A stretch of DNA of 32,686 bases from Armatimonadota bacterium (GCA_016199525.1 JACQGL010000187.1:1-32686), one strand, 5' to 3'; positions 1 through 9,598 are shown, counted from the first letter of the stretch. Translations and numbers: made by a program. Notes: generated from the sequence alone by a model not told the origin.

Positions 1-78
1 GAGCAGTTGCAGCCCACCGAGTTCGCCGACCTACTAGCCTTGCAGCCGCCCTCCTCTGTTCGCGGTCCCGTGATGTGA
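1..78 (+). CDS. C-terminal fragment of a protein truncated by the window edge (reads ...EQLQPTEFADLLALQPPSSVRGPVM*)
   Basis: Frame 1 is open from base 1 to TGA at 76-78; LQPTEFADLLAL loosely resembles C-terminal ends of cytochrome-c-like domains. Confidence 0.4.
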   Translation, partial: EQLQPTEFADLLALQPPSSVRGPVM

Positions 79-188
79 GGATCTGTGTAGCCCTCGCAAC
101 TGTGCGTGGGTCCCCCTGTCTTCGCTTCCGCGCTCGGTTTGGCATCCTCGATACCGCTGGTGATCGGGTGAGACGAAGGACTAAGGCA

Positions 189-218
189 GCGGGGCCGCGG
201 CAACTGCCGCGGCCCCGC
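189..218. terminator. Perfect GC-only stem-loop between convergent genes; possible bidirectional terminator
   Basis: GCGGGGCCGCGGCA-AC-TGCCGCGGCCCCGC, 14-bp perfect arms; no T-tract on either side. Confidence 0.5.
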
Positions 219-243
219 GCGTCAATCCGTGCTGAACGCGTCT

Positions 244-417
244 TTAGACCGCCACTCCGGCTCGCTCGCAGCAGAGGCGAACCATGTGCTTCCGGCCGTC
301 CGGCGGGACGCGCAGCACGACCTCGGCCTTGTGGCCGCAGAACCTGCACAGCGCCGCCTGCGCCTTTTCCTGCGCGCGCGCCTGCACGTTGGTCTTGCTG
401 GTCTTTTCCTTCGCCAT
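244..417 (-). CDS. 57-aa Cys-containing small protein (MAKEKTSKTNVQARAQEKAQAALCRFCGHKAEVVLRVPPDGRKHMVRLCCERAGVAV), possible zinc ribbon
   Basis: CxxC plus C-terminal CC; internal Met at 417 is a more natural start than the ORF-track Met at 450. Confidence 0.55.
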   Translation of the reverse strand: MAKEKTSKTNVQARAQEKAQAALCRFCGHKAEVVLRVPPDGRKHMVRLCCERAGVAV

Positions 418-543
418 GTTTCCTTTACCTATCGGGTCAGCGAACCCCACAAGGAGGCCGCCGCGCGCGCCGTGGCCTGGCGGCGCGCCGCGCGCCCCGA
501 GCGTCGCCCCAGGATGGAGACGACCGCATAAATATACCCGATC

Positions 544-2196
544 TTACCGCGATTGTGAAGCCCGATTTTCGCCGGTTTGAGGCTGCGCGAGGGGCGAGGT
601 GCGCTCCTGTTCCGCCTCCTGGAAGCTGCGCGCTACCTCGTAAAGCACCGCGTTCTCCTCGCCGGGGGGAGGCTGGCCCGTGGCGGCATCCACCCACTCG
701 ATCAGCGTGCGGTCGTGGGGTGCCTGCCGCCCTGGCTTGATGTAGCACCGACGGAATGGGGACCGGGTGCTGGCGTAGCGCAGGTAGTCTCCTTCTTGCA
801 CCAGGGTCTCCGGGAAGTCCAGCGCGCTATGTGTGGGCACAAAAGTAGGCAGATGCGGCCAATCTATGCGGGCGTCCACACGCAGTATGCCAAACAGGTA
901 GCGATGCTCCCGGTAGCTGCGCTGGAGGTCGCTGGGCGGCTGGTCGCCGGGATAGTGGTCGTAGCGGAACCGGCTGCGCACACGGTGCAGCGTGAACCAG
1001 ATCGGCAGACCCAGCAGGCTGACGCGCACCCGGTTGATGAGGCGGCCGGATCGGGGCCGGATGCGGGCAGTTCCATCCCCAAGATTCCCAAAGTTGCTGC
1101 TGGCGAAGCCGATGTGAATCACGCGCGGATCGTAGCCGTCTTTGCCGCGGGAGCGCAGGTCTGCCATGAAGTCGTCGAACTGGAGGCCGCGTTGTATCGT
1201 TTGCTGCGCCGCAGGGCTGGTGAGGATCTCGTAACTCTCGGAGCCAGGTTCAGGGCCGGAGACGAGGCTATGTGGGTCCTCGAACGCGGGATGCGCCTGG
1301 AGCAGGAAGTTCCAGAGGTGCTCGTTGACCACCACCCCGCGGTGGGGGGCCGCCAGAGTGAGAAGCGTGCGCACCCCGTGGCGTAGGCCGGAGTCGTAGG
1401 CCTCTGCCAATCCAAAGCGTGCCGCAACCCCGGCGGTGCTGAGGGCTACGACCACGGTCCGGCCGTAGCCACCGCTGCGGTGGTCGATGGCGCGCGCCAG
1501 TTCAACGAACTCGCGGCCCTGCTCTCGCAGATCGGCGCCTCCCCAGCCCCAATCCACCACCCAGGGATCCAGGTCGTACCGTTCCATTCCCAGGCGGAGC
1601 AGGCGAGCGAAGTCGGGCTGGTCCATCCAGGATGGGTCGTTGAATTCCGTGTCGCCAGTAGGGTCGAACCCTTCCAGGATGAGGACGGGACGGACGTAGC
1701 GGCCCAGGCTCCCGCGGCGGACGGCCACGGAGCGCCGCCGATAGAGCGCTTCGCAAACGGCCCGCCCGCCGAAGGGGACGCGCGTCCCCCGAACGCGCAG
1801 GAGCAGGAGGATGGGACCAGGGCAGCTCCAGCGGACCTCTCGTTCCCGCGGCGCGGGCGGGCCGCCCCGCCAGCCGCCGATACGCTCCCAGGGGGCAGAG
1901 GGGTCCCAAGCAGGACGGGCGAGGATTTCACAGCGCGTCCTGGCGTTGGGCAATCGAATGCGGAACGTCACGGTCTGGGCGAAGTTAGGATAGGCGCGCT
2001 TCTCCTTCCAGACGTGCCGGCGGGTATCCACCCGCGTGCGGCGCGTGTACTCCGGCCCGCCATAAATGGCCTCCGCCGCGGGCGGCATCAAGCGTACTGC
2101 CTCGGGGGTGTCCCCGGCGGCAGGCGAACTCAGGGTCATCGCGCTTATGGCAACACCCAGCCACACGGCGCTCCGGATCGAACTGCGGAAGCGCAT
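544..2196 (-). CDS. Putative secreted alpha/beta-hydrolase (lipase-like)
   Basis: Signal-peptide-like N-terminus MRFRSSIRSAVWLGVAISAMTLSSPAAG; VLILEGFDPTG, VVVALSTAGVAARFG (nucleophile-elbow-like) and LLTLAAPHRGV segments; likely start at 2196 rather than 2262. Confidence 0.65.
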   Translation of the reverse strand: MRFRSSIRSAVWLGVAISAMTLSSPAAGDTPEAVRLMPPAAEAIYGGPEYTRRTRVDTRRHVWKEKRAYPNFAQTVTFRIRLPNARTRCEILARPAWDPSAPWERIGGWRGGPPAPREREVRWSCPGPILLLLRVRGTRVPFGGRAVCEALYRRRSVAVRRGSLGRYVRPVLILEGFDPTGDTEFNDPSWMDQPDFARLLRLGMERYDLDPWVVDWGWGGADLREQGREFVELARAIDHRSGGYGRTVVVALSTAGVAARFGLAEAYDSGLRHGVRTLLTLAAPHRGVVVNEHLWNFLLQAHPAFEDPHSLVSGPEPGSESYEILTSPAAQQTIQRGLQFDDFMADLRSRGKDGYDPRVIHIGFASSNFGNLGDGTARIRPRSGRLINRVRVSLLGLPIWFTLHRVRSRFRYDHYPGDQPPSDLQRSYREHRYLFGILRVDARIDWPHLPTFVPTHSALDFPETLVQEGDYLRYASTRSPFRRCYIKPGRQAPHDRTLIEWVDAATGQPPPGEENAVLYEVARSFQEAEQERTSPLAQPQTGENRASQSR

Positions 2197-2294
2197 CCCA
2201 CTCCCACCCGGCGACAGGTGACTACCAGTGCGTCTGCCCAGAGAACAGCCTAGCCCCGGCATCGCACGGCGGCTCGCCCCACGCCGCCGGCGCT

Positions 2295-3008
2295 TTACCC
2301 GCCCGCTGACGCGCCCGCGGGGATCTGACGCGCTGCCCCTGCCGGGGTCTGGCGCACATCGCTGGCGAGCGCGCCATGTTCCAGACGCAGGCGGCGATGG
2401 GCGCGTCCGGCTACTGACTCGTCGTGGGTGACGACCACAAGGGTATGCCCGGCGGCGTGCAGCGTATCGAAGAGATCGAGGACGATCTCTTCGTTGGCGG
2501 CGTCCAGGTTGCCGGTGGGCTCATCCGCCAGGAGCAACGGAGGATGGTTAATCAGCGCGCGGGCAATGCAGACGCGCTGCAGCTCCCCGCCGGACAGCTG
2601 GGAGGGAAGCCGCCGCGCCAGGTAACCCAGCCCCACCTTCTCCAGCGCCGTCTGGGCTTCCACCGCGTCCGGCATACTGTGGTAGTACTGGGCAAGCATG
2701 ACGTTCTCCAGCACTGTCAGATAGGGGATGACGTGGTACTGCTGGAACACCAGACCCACAGTTTCGCGGCGGTAGCGAGCGCGCTCCCGCGGGCCGAGGG
2801 CGCCCAGGTCCAGCCCTGCCACACAGAGCGCGCCGGAGGTGGGGCGGTCCATCGCTGCCAGCAGATGAAGCAGGGTGCTCTTGCCGGAGCCGGACGGGCC
2901 GGTGATGGCCACCCACTCGCCCTCCTCCACCACCAGCATCAGGTCCGCCAGGGCGACCACGCTCCCAGGGTACACCTTGCGCAGGTTCTCGATCTCTACA
3001 AGCGCCAT
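2295..3008 (-). CDS. ABC transporter ATP-binding protein (MacB/LolD-type)
   Basis: Walker A GPSGSGKST, signature LSGGELQR, Walker B LLLADEPTGNLD. Confidence 0.93.
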   Translation of the reverse strand: MALVEIENLRKVYPGSVVALADLMLVVEEGEWVAITGPSGSGKSTLLHLLAAMDRPTSGALCVAGLDLGALGPRERARYRRETVGLVFQQYHVIPYLTVLENVMLAQYYHSMPDAVEAQTALEKVGLGYLARRLPSQLSGGELQRVCIARALINHPPLLLADEPTGNLDAANEEIVLDLFDTLHAAGHTLVVVTHDESVAGRAHRRLRLEHGALASDVRQTPAGAARQIPAGASAGG

Positions 3009-3164
3009 CAGCGATCTGTTTCAGTATAGAACACGGGAACACGGGGAGTAAGGGAAGAGCAGGGTGATTGGGTGATAATCCAGCCTACTACACGCCTGCA
3101 CACCCCCACACCTATGCTCTGCAACCCAAAACCCAGCAATCCCCCATTCTGCACGGTTATTGCT

Positions 3165-4289
3165 TCACTCGCTGCGTAGGGCAGTGGACGGTTCCAGGCG
3201 CGCCACACGGCACGCAGGTAACCAGGCGGCCACCGCTGCCGCGCAGATACCGAGGGCCAGGCTAAGCGGCACGACCAGCGGCCGGAACGTGGCATCCAGC
3301 CCAAACAGGCCGTGCATCAGCGCCTGCGCTCCCAGGAGCCCTAGCCCCGCGCCGAGCAGGCCAGCAACCACTCCCAGGAGCACCGCCTCCACCGCGAACA
3401 GCCGCGCTACGGCCCCGTCCTCGGCGCCAAGCGCCTTCATCAGCGCCATCTCCCGCTGCCGGTCCAGCACGGCGCCGGCCAGGGTAGAAGCAGCCGTCAG
3501 GCCGGCGATGGCAAAGACCAGGACGCAGACGGCGAGCATCAAACCACGCAGGCGGGGCAGCAGCGCCGCTTCCGCCGCCGCCAGCGGCCGCGCAGGCTCC
3601 GCGCGTACCCCGGGCAGCGCCGCCTCCACTTCACGGGCCAGACCCTCCACCGCGCGCGCATCCCCGTGGACGGTCGCCAGAACCACGGTTACCTCATTGC
3701 CCGCCGCTAGCCGCTGCGCCGCCTCCAGGGCCACAAACACCTGTCCATCCGCGGCATCTCCTGCCCGCAGGATTGCGGCGACGCGAAACTGCTGGTTCCC
3801 TGCGGGCCCCTTCAGCTTCAGGCGACTGCCCACCTGGCTGCGGAGCGCGGCGGCGGCACGCGTGCCGAGGGCGCACTCGTCGGGCTGGGTCGGCCAGCCC
3901 CCGCTGTCCCAGCGCCAGTAGGGGAACAGCCGGGGGGCGGCGCGCCAGTCGATGCCCCCCAGGGCCACCGGCTGTTCCCCCGCGCGGGCAACCAGGTAGC
4001 GTGCTCCGGAGCTGGCCTGCAGTCGCGGCCCGGCCAGGCGGCGGAACGCCGCCACTTCGGCGCCGGTCAGCCCCGCTGCGGGCAGCGCGCCCGCGGTCGG
4101 TGCAGCGCGGGGAACCAGCGTGAGGTTGGCGCCGTAGGCACGCAGCTCGTGGCGGGCCTTCGCCTCGCTGTCCGCTGCCACGTGCACCATAGCCCCCGCC
4201 AGCGCGCAGGCGGTGGTCAGCGACGCCAGGCAGAGCAGCGCACGGTCCTTCCGGCGGATGAGCGATCCCAGGAGTAGACGCAGAAACAT
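3165..4289 (-). CDS. FtsX/MacB-type ABC transporter permease
   Basis: N-terminal TM, large extracytoplasmic domain, C-terminal FtsX-like TMs (RQREMALMKALGAEDGAVARLFAVEAVLLGVVAGLLGAGLG); Met at 4289 (MFLRLLLGSLIRRKDRALL). Confidence 0.88.
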   Translation of the reverse strand: MFLRLLLGSLIRRKDRALLCLASLTTACALAGAMVHVAADSEAKARHELRAYGANLTLVPRAAPTAGALPAAGLTGAEVAAFRRLAGPRLQASSGARYLVARAGEQPVALGGIDWRAAPRLFPYWRWDSGGWPTQPDECALGTRAAAALRSQVGSRLKLKGPAGNQQFRVAAILRAGDAADGQVFVALEAAQRLAAGNEVTVVLATVHGDARAVEGLAREVEAALPGVRAEPARPLAAAEAALLPRLRGLMLAVCVLVFAIAGLTAASTLAGAVLDRQREMALMKALGAEDGAVARLFAVEAVLLGVVAGLLGAGLGLLGAQALMHGLFGLDATFRPLVVPLSLALGICAAAVAAWLPACRVARLEPSTALRSE

Positions 4290-4382
4290 GGGTAATCGCC
4301 GGCCACGCAGGGGAGCCATTCTCAGTATAGGTCGATTGGTGGTCGGCAGCGAGGTAACGTATAGCGCAGGCATACGATACAA

Positions 4383-4402
4383 GCCCCGAAAGCTTTCGGG
4401 GC
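4383..4402. repeat. 20-bp perfect palindrome GCCCCGAAAGCTTTCGGGGC, copy 1
   Basis: Identical core at 12653-12672; near-identical at 10963-10982; flanked by TAGCGC (4362-4367) and GCGCTA (4401-4406). Confidence 0.85.
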
Positions 4403-4418
4403 GCTACCGGGAAATTGA

Positions 4419-5927
4419 TTATCCCCTTTCCAGGTACTTCAGCGCCGCCTCTGCGGCAAACCGACCGCTCATCATCGCGGGCGGGATGTTACCGCCCGGG
4501 AAGGTCCAGTGGCCCGCCAGGAACAAGCTGCGGATGGGGGTCTCCGGCCCAGGACGATAGGGGCCACACTGCTGGGGCAGGTTCGCCCAGCCAAACGCCG
4601 CGCCCGCGGTGTTGAAGGTATAGCGCTCCATCGTGAGCGGCGTTGCTACCCGCCGGGCGAGGGTGCGCTGGCGGAGGCCGGGGATCAGCCGCTCCGCGGC
4701 TTCCACCAACCGATCGCCGAACGCCTCCTTCTGCGTCTGGTATTCGGGCAGCGTGCGGTAGAGGGGCCCGCGGCGGGCATCCCAGGGGGCGTGCCACCGA
4801 TCCTCGCGCATATAGGGCTGGAGCGCCATCAGCGAGACCATCGTCTTGCCGGGGGCGCGCTCGGGATCCCCGTGGGTCAAAATCGAGCAGACGAACGCCC
4901 CAAACATTGGCTCCGCCCGCATCAGGCCAGACCAGGCATCCTCCAGGGCGTTTGTATCGCACATCAGGGTGGTGCGGGCGGGAAGTTCCGCGGGCAGATC
5001 GGTCAGCAGGTGCACCTGCATGGCCGAGATGGAAGTAACGAACTGAAGCGGCGCGTAGCGGATGGCAGGACCGGCGTTTCCGCCCAGCATCCGTTCAAAC
5101 GTTTCGTGCGGACTGACGTTCGAGATGACAGCGCGACACGAGACCCGCGTGCCGTCCTCCAGCTCCACACCGACAGCACGCCCGCGCTCGCGCAAGATTC
5201 GGGTCACGCGCGCGCGCAGGGCCACGCTGCCCCCGTGTTCCGTGATCACCTCGGCCAGCGCCTGGCTGAGCGCTTTGACGCCTGTCCGCGCCGCGCATGG
5301 GCCTCCCTGCTGGTGGTAGAGGTGGAAGTTGAGCGCGAACTGGAGCGCTGAAAGCTGCGTGGGCGGCAGGCCGCCAAACTGCCACGTGGCTGCCAGGATG
5401 GCGCGCAGGCGCTCGTTCCGCACAGTGTCGTTCAGCAAGTCGGCTGCCGTCCGGTCGTAGTAGCGCGCCGCGGGACCTTCGGTCGGTGGGCCGTGCCGCA
5501 GAGCGAGGAACTCGCGCCCGATGCGGTTCACATCCGTAAAGAAGCGCCGGATTCCCTCCGCCTCCGCAGGGAAAGCGGCAGACAGCTCGGCGCGGAACCG
5601 CTCTCCATCCGCGGGAACAAGCACGTCGTCCTGGGGCAGGAGGATGCGGAAGGCAGGCTCCAGAGGAATCAGCTCCACGCGGCGCAGCGCGCCGATCTCG
5701 GCGAGCAGGTCGTGAAACCAGCTGCCGGGGCCGCAGCCAGGGATGAGGTGCGTATCCGAGTCCCAGGTCGGCTCGGTGCCAAAATACTGCATGTAGCCGC
5801 CGAGCTTGCTGTGTTTCTCGTACAGCGCCACACGCAGCCCGGCGCGGGCGAGATAGCCACCCGCGGTCAGGCCGCCCACACCCGAGCCGATGACCACCAC
5901 GTCCGGGGCGCCAACCGTTTCACTCAC
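4419..5927 (-). CDS. FAD-dependent oxidoreductase of the phytoene desaturase / CrtISO-like family
   Basis: N-terminal Rossmann motif VVVIGSGVGGLTAGGYLARAGLRVALYEKHSKLGGY; C-terminal FLAGHWTFPGGNIPPAMMSGRFAAEAAL. Confidence 0.88.
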   Translation of the reverse strand: MSETVGAPDVVVIGSGVGGLTAGGYLARAGLRVALYEKHSKLGGYMQYFGTEPTWDSDTHLIPGCGPGSWFHDLLAEIGALRRVELIPLEPAFRILLPQDDVLVPADGERFRAELSAAFPAEAEGIRRFFTDVNRIGREFLALRHGPPTEGPAARYYDRTAADLLNDTVRNERLRAILAATWQFGGLPPTQLSALQFALNFHLYHQQGGPCAARTGVKALSQALAEVITEHGGSVALRARVTRILRERGRAVGVELEDGTRVSCRAVISNVSPHETFERMLGGNAGPAIRYAPLQFVTSISAMQVHLLTDLPAELPARTTLMCDTNALEDAWSGLMRAEPMFGAFVCSILTHGDPERAPGKTMVSLMALQPYMREDRWHAPWDARRGPLYRTLPEYQTQKEAFGDRLVEAAERLIPGLRQRTLARRVATPLTMERYTFNTAGAAFGWANLPQQCGPYRPGPETPIRSLFLAGHWTFPGGNIPPAMMSGRFAAEAALKYLERG

Positions 5928-6098
5928 AACGCTCCTCCCTGATCCTGATCGCGATCGGAACGGCCGCAGATTAGTTTACTCCCATAAAGGTAGGTAAGGA
6001 CCAGGGCGTTTGCAAAGTCCTGGAGTCGCGCCGGCCGAACCGCGGCTCACAGCCCGTACGGACCGGATGCAGGCTTGGGCCCGCGGTCATCAAAGCGC

Positions 6099-6131
6099 AG
6101 TCGCAGCCCTGGATCCTCATCCAGGGCGACT
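6099..6131. repeat. Inverted repeat in divergent intergenic region
   Basis: AGTCG-CAG-CCCTGGAT-CCTC-ATCCAGGG-CGACT (8-bp plus 5-bp stems with a 3-nt bulge). Confidence 0.6.
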
Positions 6132-6200
6132 CTGAAAGGCCCTCCGTCTTTCTTCCTTCGTATTGCCAGTCGCGGGCTGCGCGGGTAGCATGGGACTGCG

Positions 6201-7346
6201 ATGGACCTGAAAGCCGCGCTCCGAGAGCGCGCCTACAGCCTGGGATTCGAGCTCTTCGGGGTGGCGGCGGCGACGCCGGCGGAGACGCGCGCCGCCTACG
6301 AGGAATGGCTGGCCGCGGGCTACGCGGGCGAGATGGCTTACCTGGGGCGCGATCCGGCGCGCCGCGCCGATCCCCGCCGGGCCTGGCCCGATACCGCTGC
6401 CATTCTCGTCGTCGGCCTGAACTACCGGCCCGTGGAAGAGGAGAGCCAGGCGCGCTCCGACCCGACGCGGGGCCGGTTCGCACGCTATGCGCTGGGAGAC
6501 GACTACCACGAGGTGCTGGCAACGCGGCTGCGGGCGCTGCTCGCCACGGCGCGGGAGCTGGGTGGCCCTGAGGTGGAGGGCCGCGTCTATGTGGATACCG
6601 GCCCGCTCCTGGAGCGGGATCTGGCGGCGCGGGCAGGGCTCGGCTGGTTTGGCAAGAACACCATGCTGCTCAACCGCCGGTACGGCTCCTACTTCTTTCT
6701 GGGCGCGCTCCTGCTCAACGTCCCGCTGACGCCGGATGGGCCGGTCTCCGCCCACTGCGGCACCTGCACCCGCTGCCTGAATGCCTGCCCCACGGGCGCG
6801 TTTGTCGCGCCCTACGTGCTGGATGCACGGCGCTGCATTTCCTATCTAACGATCGAGCTGAAGGGACCGATTCCGCGCCCTCTGCGCCCGCTGGTGGGCA
6901 ACTGGGTGTTCGGCTGCGACATCTGCCAGGAAGTCTGCCCCTGGAATCGCAAAGCGCCGCCGGGAGACGAGCCCGCTTTCTCGGCCCGCCAGGGTCTACC
7001 CGCGCCCGAGCTGGTGGCGCTGCTGGCGCTTACGCCCGAAGCGTTCCGCGAGCGGTTCCGGCGCTCTCCCGTGAAGCGGGCCCGGCGCCGCGGGTTGCTG
7101 CGCAACGTCTGCGTCGCCCTGGGCAACAGCGGGGATCGTGCCGTGGTGCCTCACCTAGCGCGCGCCCTCCACGATGAGGAGGCGCTGGTACGGGGCCACG
7201 CCGCCTGGGCACTCGGCCGTTTGGGAGGAGAGGAAGCGGCCGTCGTGCTGCACGCCGCCCTCGCCACCGAGGAAGATCCCTGGGTGCGGGAGGAGATCGA
7301 AGCAGCATGGCGGGAGACACAGCAGAACGTAGTGCGCGCGACGTAA
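6201..7346 (+). CDS. queG: Epoxyqueuosine reductase QueG
   Basis: Two 4Fe-4S clusters (CGTCTRCLNACPTGA and CDICQEVCPWN), LDARRCISYLTIELKG, C-terminal HEAT-like repeats. Confidence 0.95.
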   Translation: MDLKAALRERAYSLGFELFGVAAATPAETRAAYEEWLAAGYAGEMAYLGRDPARRADPRRAWPDTAAILVVGLNYRPVEEESQARSDPTRGRFARYALGDDYHEVLATRLRALLATARELGGPEVEGRVYVDTGPLLERDLAARAGLGWFGKNTMLLNRRYGSYFFLGALLLNVPLTPDGPVSAHCGTCTRCLNACPTGAFVAPYVLDARRCISYLTIELKGPIPRPLRPLVGNWVFGCDICQEVCPWNRKAPPGDEPAFSARQGLPAPELVALLALTPEAFRERFRRSPVKRARRRGLLRNVCVALGNSGDRAVVPHLARALHDEEALVRGHAAWALGRLGGEEAAVVLHAALATEEDPWVREEIEAAWRETQQNVVRAT

Positions 7347-7523
7347 AGATCAGTAGCGACAGATGTCCCGGTTAGCCTTTGCCCCGCCCCCTTCACGTTT
7401 TGCGTCGCATGCCTGCCGGCGCAAGGGACACCGAGCTGCCAAGAGATAGATCGGCGCTTCGGCGCGCGGCAGAGTTATCCACCTTCTGTCATCGATCTTC
7501 AACACCCAATGCCGAATGCCCCT

Positions 7524-8195
7524 TCACGCCCCCTTCTTGATGCTCCCCAGGTAGGTGTCGAAGCTCTGCTCCCACTTCCCTACCGTGCGCTGCGGTCCCA
7601 GCAGCTTGAACACGTACGGGCCGTCGGGCGCCTCGACGAACGCCACCAGCATGCGCCAGCCCGGCTCGTGGGCAGTCTCGCCCATCATCGGGCCTTTAGG
7701 ACCGACATAGGTGCCGGACAAGTCCGCGCGCGTGGCCTTCATGCCGTCTACGGTGAGGGTGCGGACTTTCGGTTCCACTCCGGAAGAGCCGCCGCCCGCC
7801 GGTTCGAACATGCCACGCCAGCGCTCGATGTTCGCCTCCACGCTCCCCACGCCGCCCGCAAACGCGGTCACAACCAGCTCTGCATCCACCTTGTCGGGAG
7901 CAACACGCGGGAGCTGGTAGACGGCCACACGGAACTGCCCATCCGCCTGGCCCACCTTCCAGCCTCTGGGGACAGTCACCATCAGGCTGCCAAGGTGCTG
8001 CTGATCGCTCGATTCAACCTTGCTGCGGGAGGGAGGCGCCTCCGGGGGAGCCTGGTTGTGGACATGCCCGGCATCCGTGGATGGCTGGCCTGGCTGGAAG
8101 TCCGCAGGCGCGGAGGGCATACTGCAGCCTGCCAGCGTCCAGATACTCAGGCCCGCTGCGGCCAGCGCAATTCCAAGAGCCTTCGGGCAGATCAT
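7524..8195 (-). CDS. Putative lipoprotein of unknown function
   Basis: Start MICPKALGIALAAAGLSIWTLAGC with LAGC lipobox; Met at 8195 preferred over ORF-track start. Confidence 0.75.
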   Translation of the reverse strand: MICPKALGIALAAAGLSIWTLAGCSMPSAPADFQPGQPSTDAGHVHNQAPPEAPPSRSKVESSDQQHLGSLMVTVPRGWKVGQADGQFRVAVYQLPRVAPDKVDAELVVTAFAGGVGSVEANIERWRGMFEPAGGGSSGVEPKVRTLTVDGMKATRADLSGTYVGPKGPMMGETAHEPGWRMLVAFVEAPDGPYVFKLLGPQRTVGKWEQSFDTYLGSIKKGA

Positions 8196-8380
8196 AATCG
8201 GTGGCGCTCCTTTCCCAGCAACCGGAGGGAGTATGGGAGTGTAGGTGAAAGGATGGGCGGGCGGAAACACCCCACATCCCATTCCCCTATTTTTCATCTC
8301 TCCGTCTCTCTGTGGTGATCCATTCGTATTCCGTCCTAATCATACGCAATTTGCGGGGGCGGCGGCGCCCCCGGGACCGG

Positions 8381-9598
8381 CTACGCGGAGACCGCCGCGC
8401 GCAGGGCCTCTTCTAGAGCGGCGGCAGCGGTGGCCAGCTCCGCCGTGGTGATGTTCAGCGGCGGCGCCAGGCGGATCACCCGGTTGCTGTGTAGCGTCCA
8501 ACCGAGGATCACGCCGCGATCCAGCGCCGCGCGCGCGAACCGTTCGGTGAGCTCGGCGCTCTCGAACTCTATGCCGATTAGCAGGCCCATACCGCGCACC
8601 TCGTGAATACCGCCGTACCGCACGCCCAGCGCGCCCAGGGACGACCGCATCTCCTCCCCCAGCCGTGCGGCGCGCGCGGGCAGATCCTCCGCGAGCAGTA
8701 CCTCCAGCGCTGCCAGCCCTGCCGCACAGCAAACAGGGTGGCCGCCAAACGTAGTAACGTGCGATAGCGGCGGATCACGGCGCAGCTGCACCATCAGCGC
8801 GGGTCGCCCCGCGAAGCCGCCCAGCGGCATCCCGCCTCCCAGCGCCTTGGCCATCACCAGCACGTCCGGCACCACACCCCAGTGCTCCAGGGCGAACAGC
8901 GCTCCCGTCCGCCCGAAGCCGGTCTGAACTTCGTCGAAGATCAGCAGCGCGCCCGTCTCGTCGCACCGGCGACGCAGCTCTGGCAGGAAGCGGGGGACGG
9001 GCACACGCACGCCGCCCTCGCCCTGGATCGGCTCGGTAATTACCGCCGCCACGGTGTTGTCGATTCGCGCCAGCGCCGCCAGATCATCCCACGGCAGGAA
9101 ATCCACCTCCGGCAGCAGGGGCAGGAATGGCCGGCGGTAGACCTCCCTCCCTGTGATCGATAGGGAGCCGTGCGTGTCACCGTGGTAGCTTCCCTCGAAG
9201 GCGACCAGTCGCCGGCGGCCGGTGGCCTTCTTCGCTAGCTTGAGTGCGCCTTCGTTCGCTTCCGTACCGCTGTTGGTGAAGTAGATGACCGAGAGCGGAT
9301 CGGGGAGCAGCTCCGCCAGGCGCGCGGCAAGCCGGACCTGCGGTTCCAGCACATACTCCCCGTAGACCATCGCGTGCAGGTAACGATCTGCCTGTTCCTG
9401 GATCGCCGCCACCACCGCCGGATGCGCGTGGCCGACGTTGTTGACGCCAATCCCCGCCATCAAGTCGATGTAGCGGCGGCCATCGGTGGTGTGCAGCGTA
9501 GCCCCGCGCGCGTGGGCGATCTCCAGGCCGAGCGGCGCATCAGAGGTCTGGCACACGTGCTGGAGGAAGGCGCGGCGGAGGTCGGTGGCGTTGGGCAT
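8381..9598 (-). CDS. Class-III PLP-dependent aminotransferase (acetylornithine/4-aminobutyrate-type)
   Basis: YFTNSGTEANEGALKLAKKATGR, LLIFDEVQTGFGRTG, MAKALGGGMPLGG. Confidence 0.92.
   Translation of the reverse strand: MPNATDLRRAFLQHVCQTSDAPLGLEIAHARGATLHTTDGRRYIDLMAGIGVNNVGHAHPAVVAAIQEQADRYLHAMVYGEYVLEPQVRLAARLAELLPDPLSVIYFTNSGTEANEGALKLAKKATGRRRLVAFEGSYHGDTHGSLSITGREVYRRPFLPLLPEVDFLPWDDLAALARIDNTVAAVITEPIQGEGGVRVPVPRFLPELRRRCDETGALLIFDEVQTGFGRTGALFALEHWGVVPDVLVMAKALGGGMPLGGFAGRPALMVQLRRDPPLSHVTTFGGHPVCCAAGLAALEVLLAEDLPARAARLGEEMRSSLGALGVRYGGIHEVRGMGLLIGIEFESAELTERFARAALDRGVILGWTLHSNRVIRLAPPLNITTAELATAAAALEEALRAAVSA

Noticed and set aside
75-740. 221-aa plus-strand ORF spanning the hairpin and the small Cys protein
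   Set aside because: Low-complexity Arg/Pro/Ala composition and overlap with better-supported minus-strand genes.
7473-7482. TTATCCACC resembling a DnaA box
   Set aside because: Single imperfect copy with no cluster, AT-rich region or dnaA/dnaN nearby.
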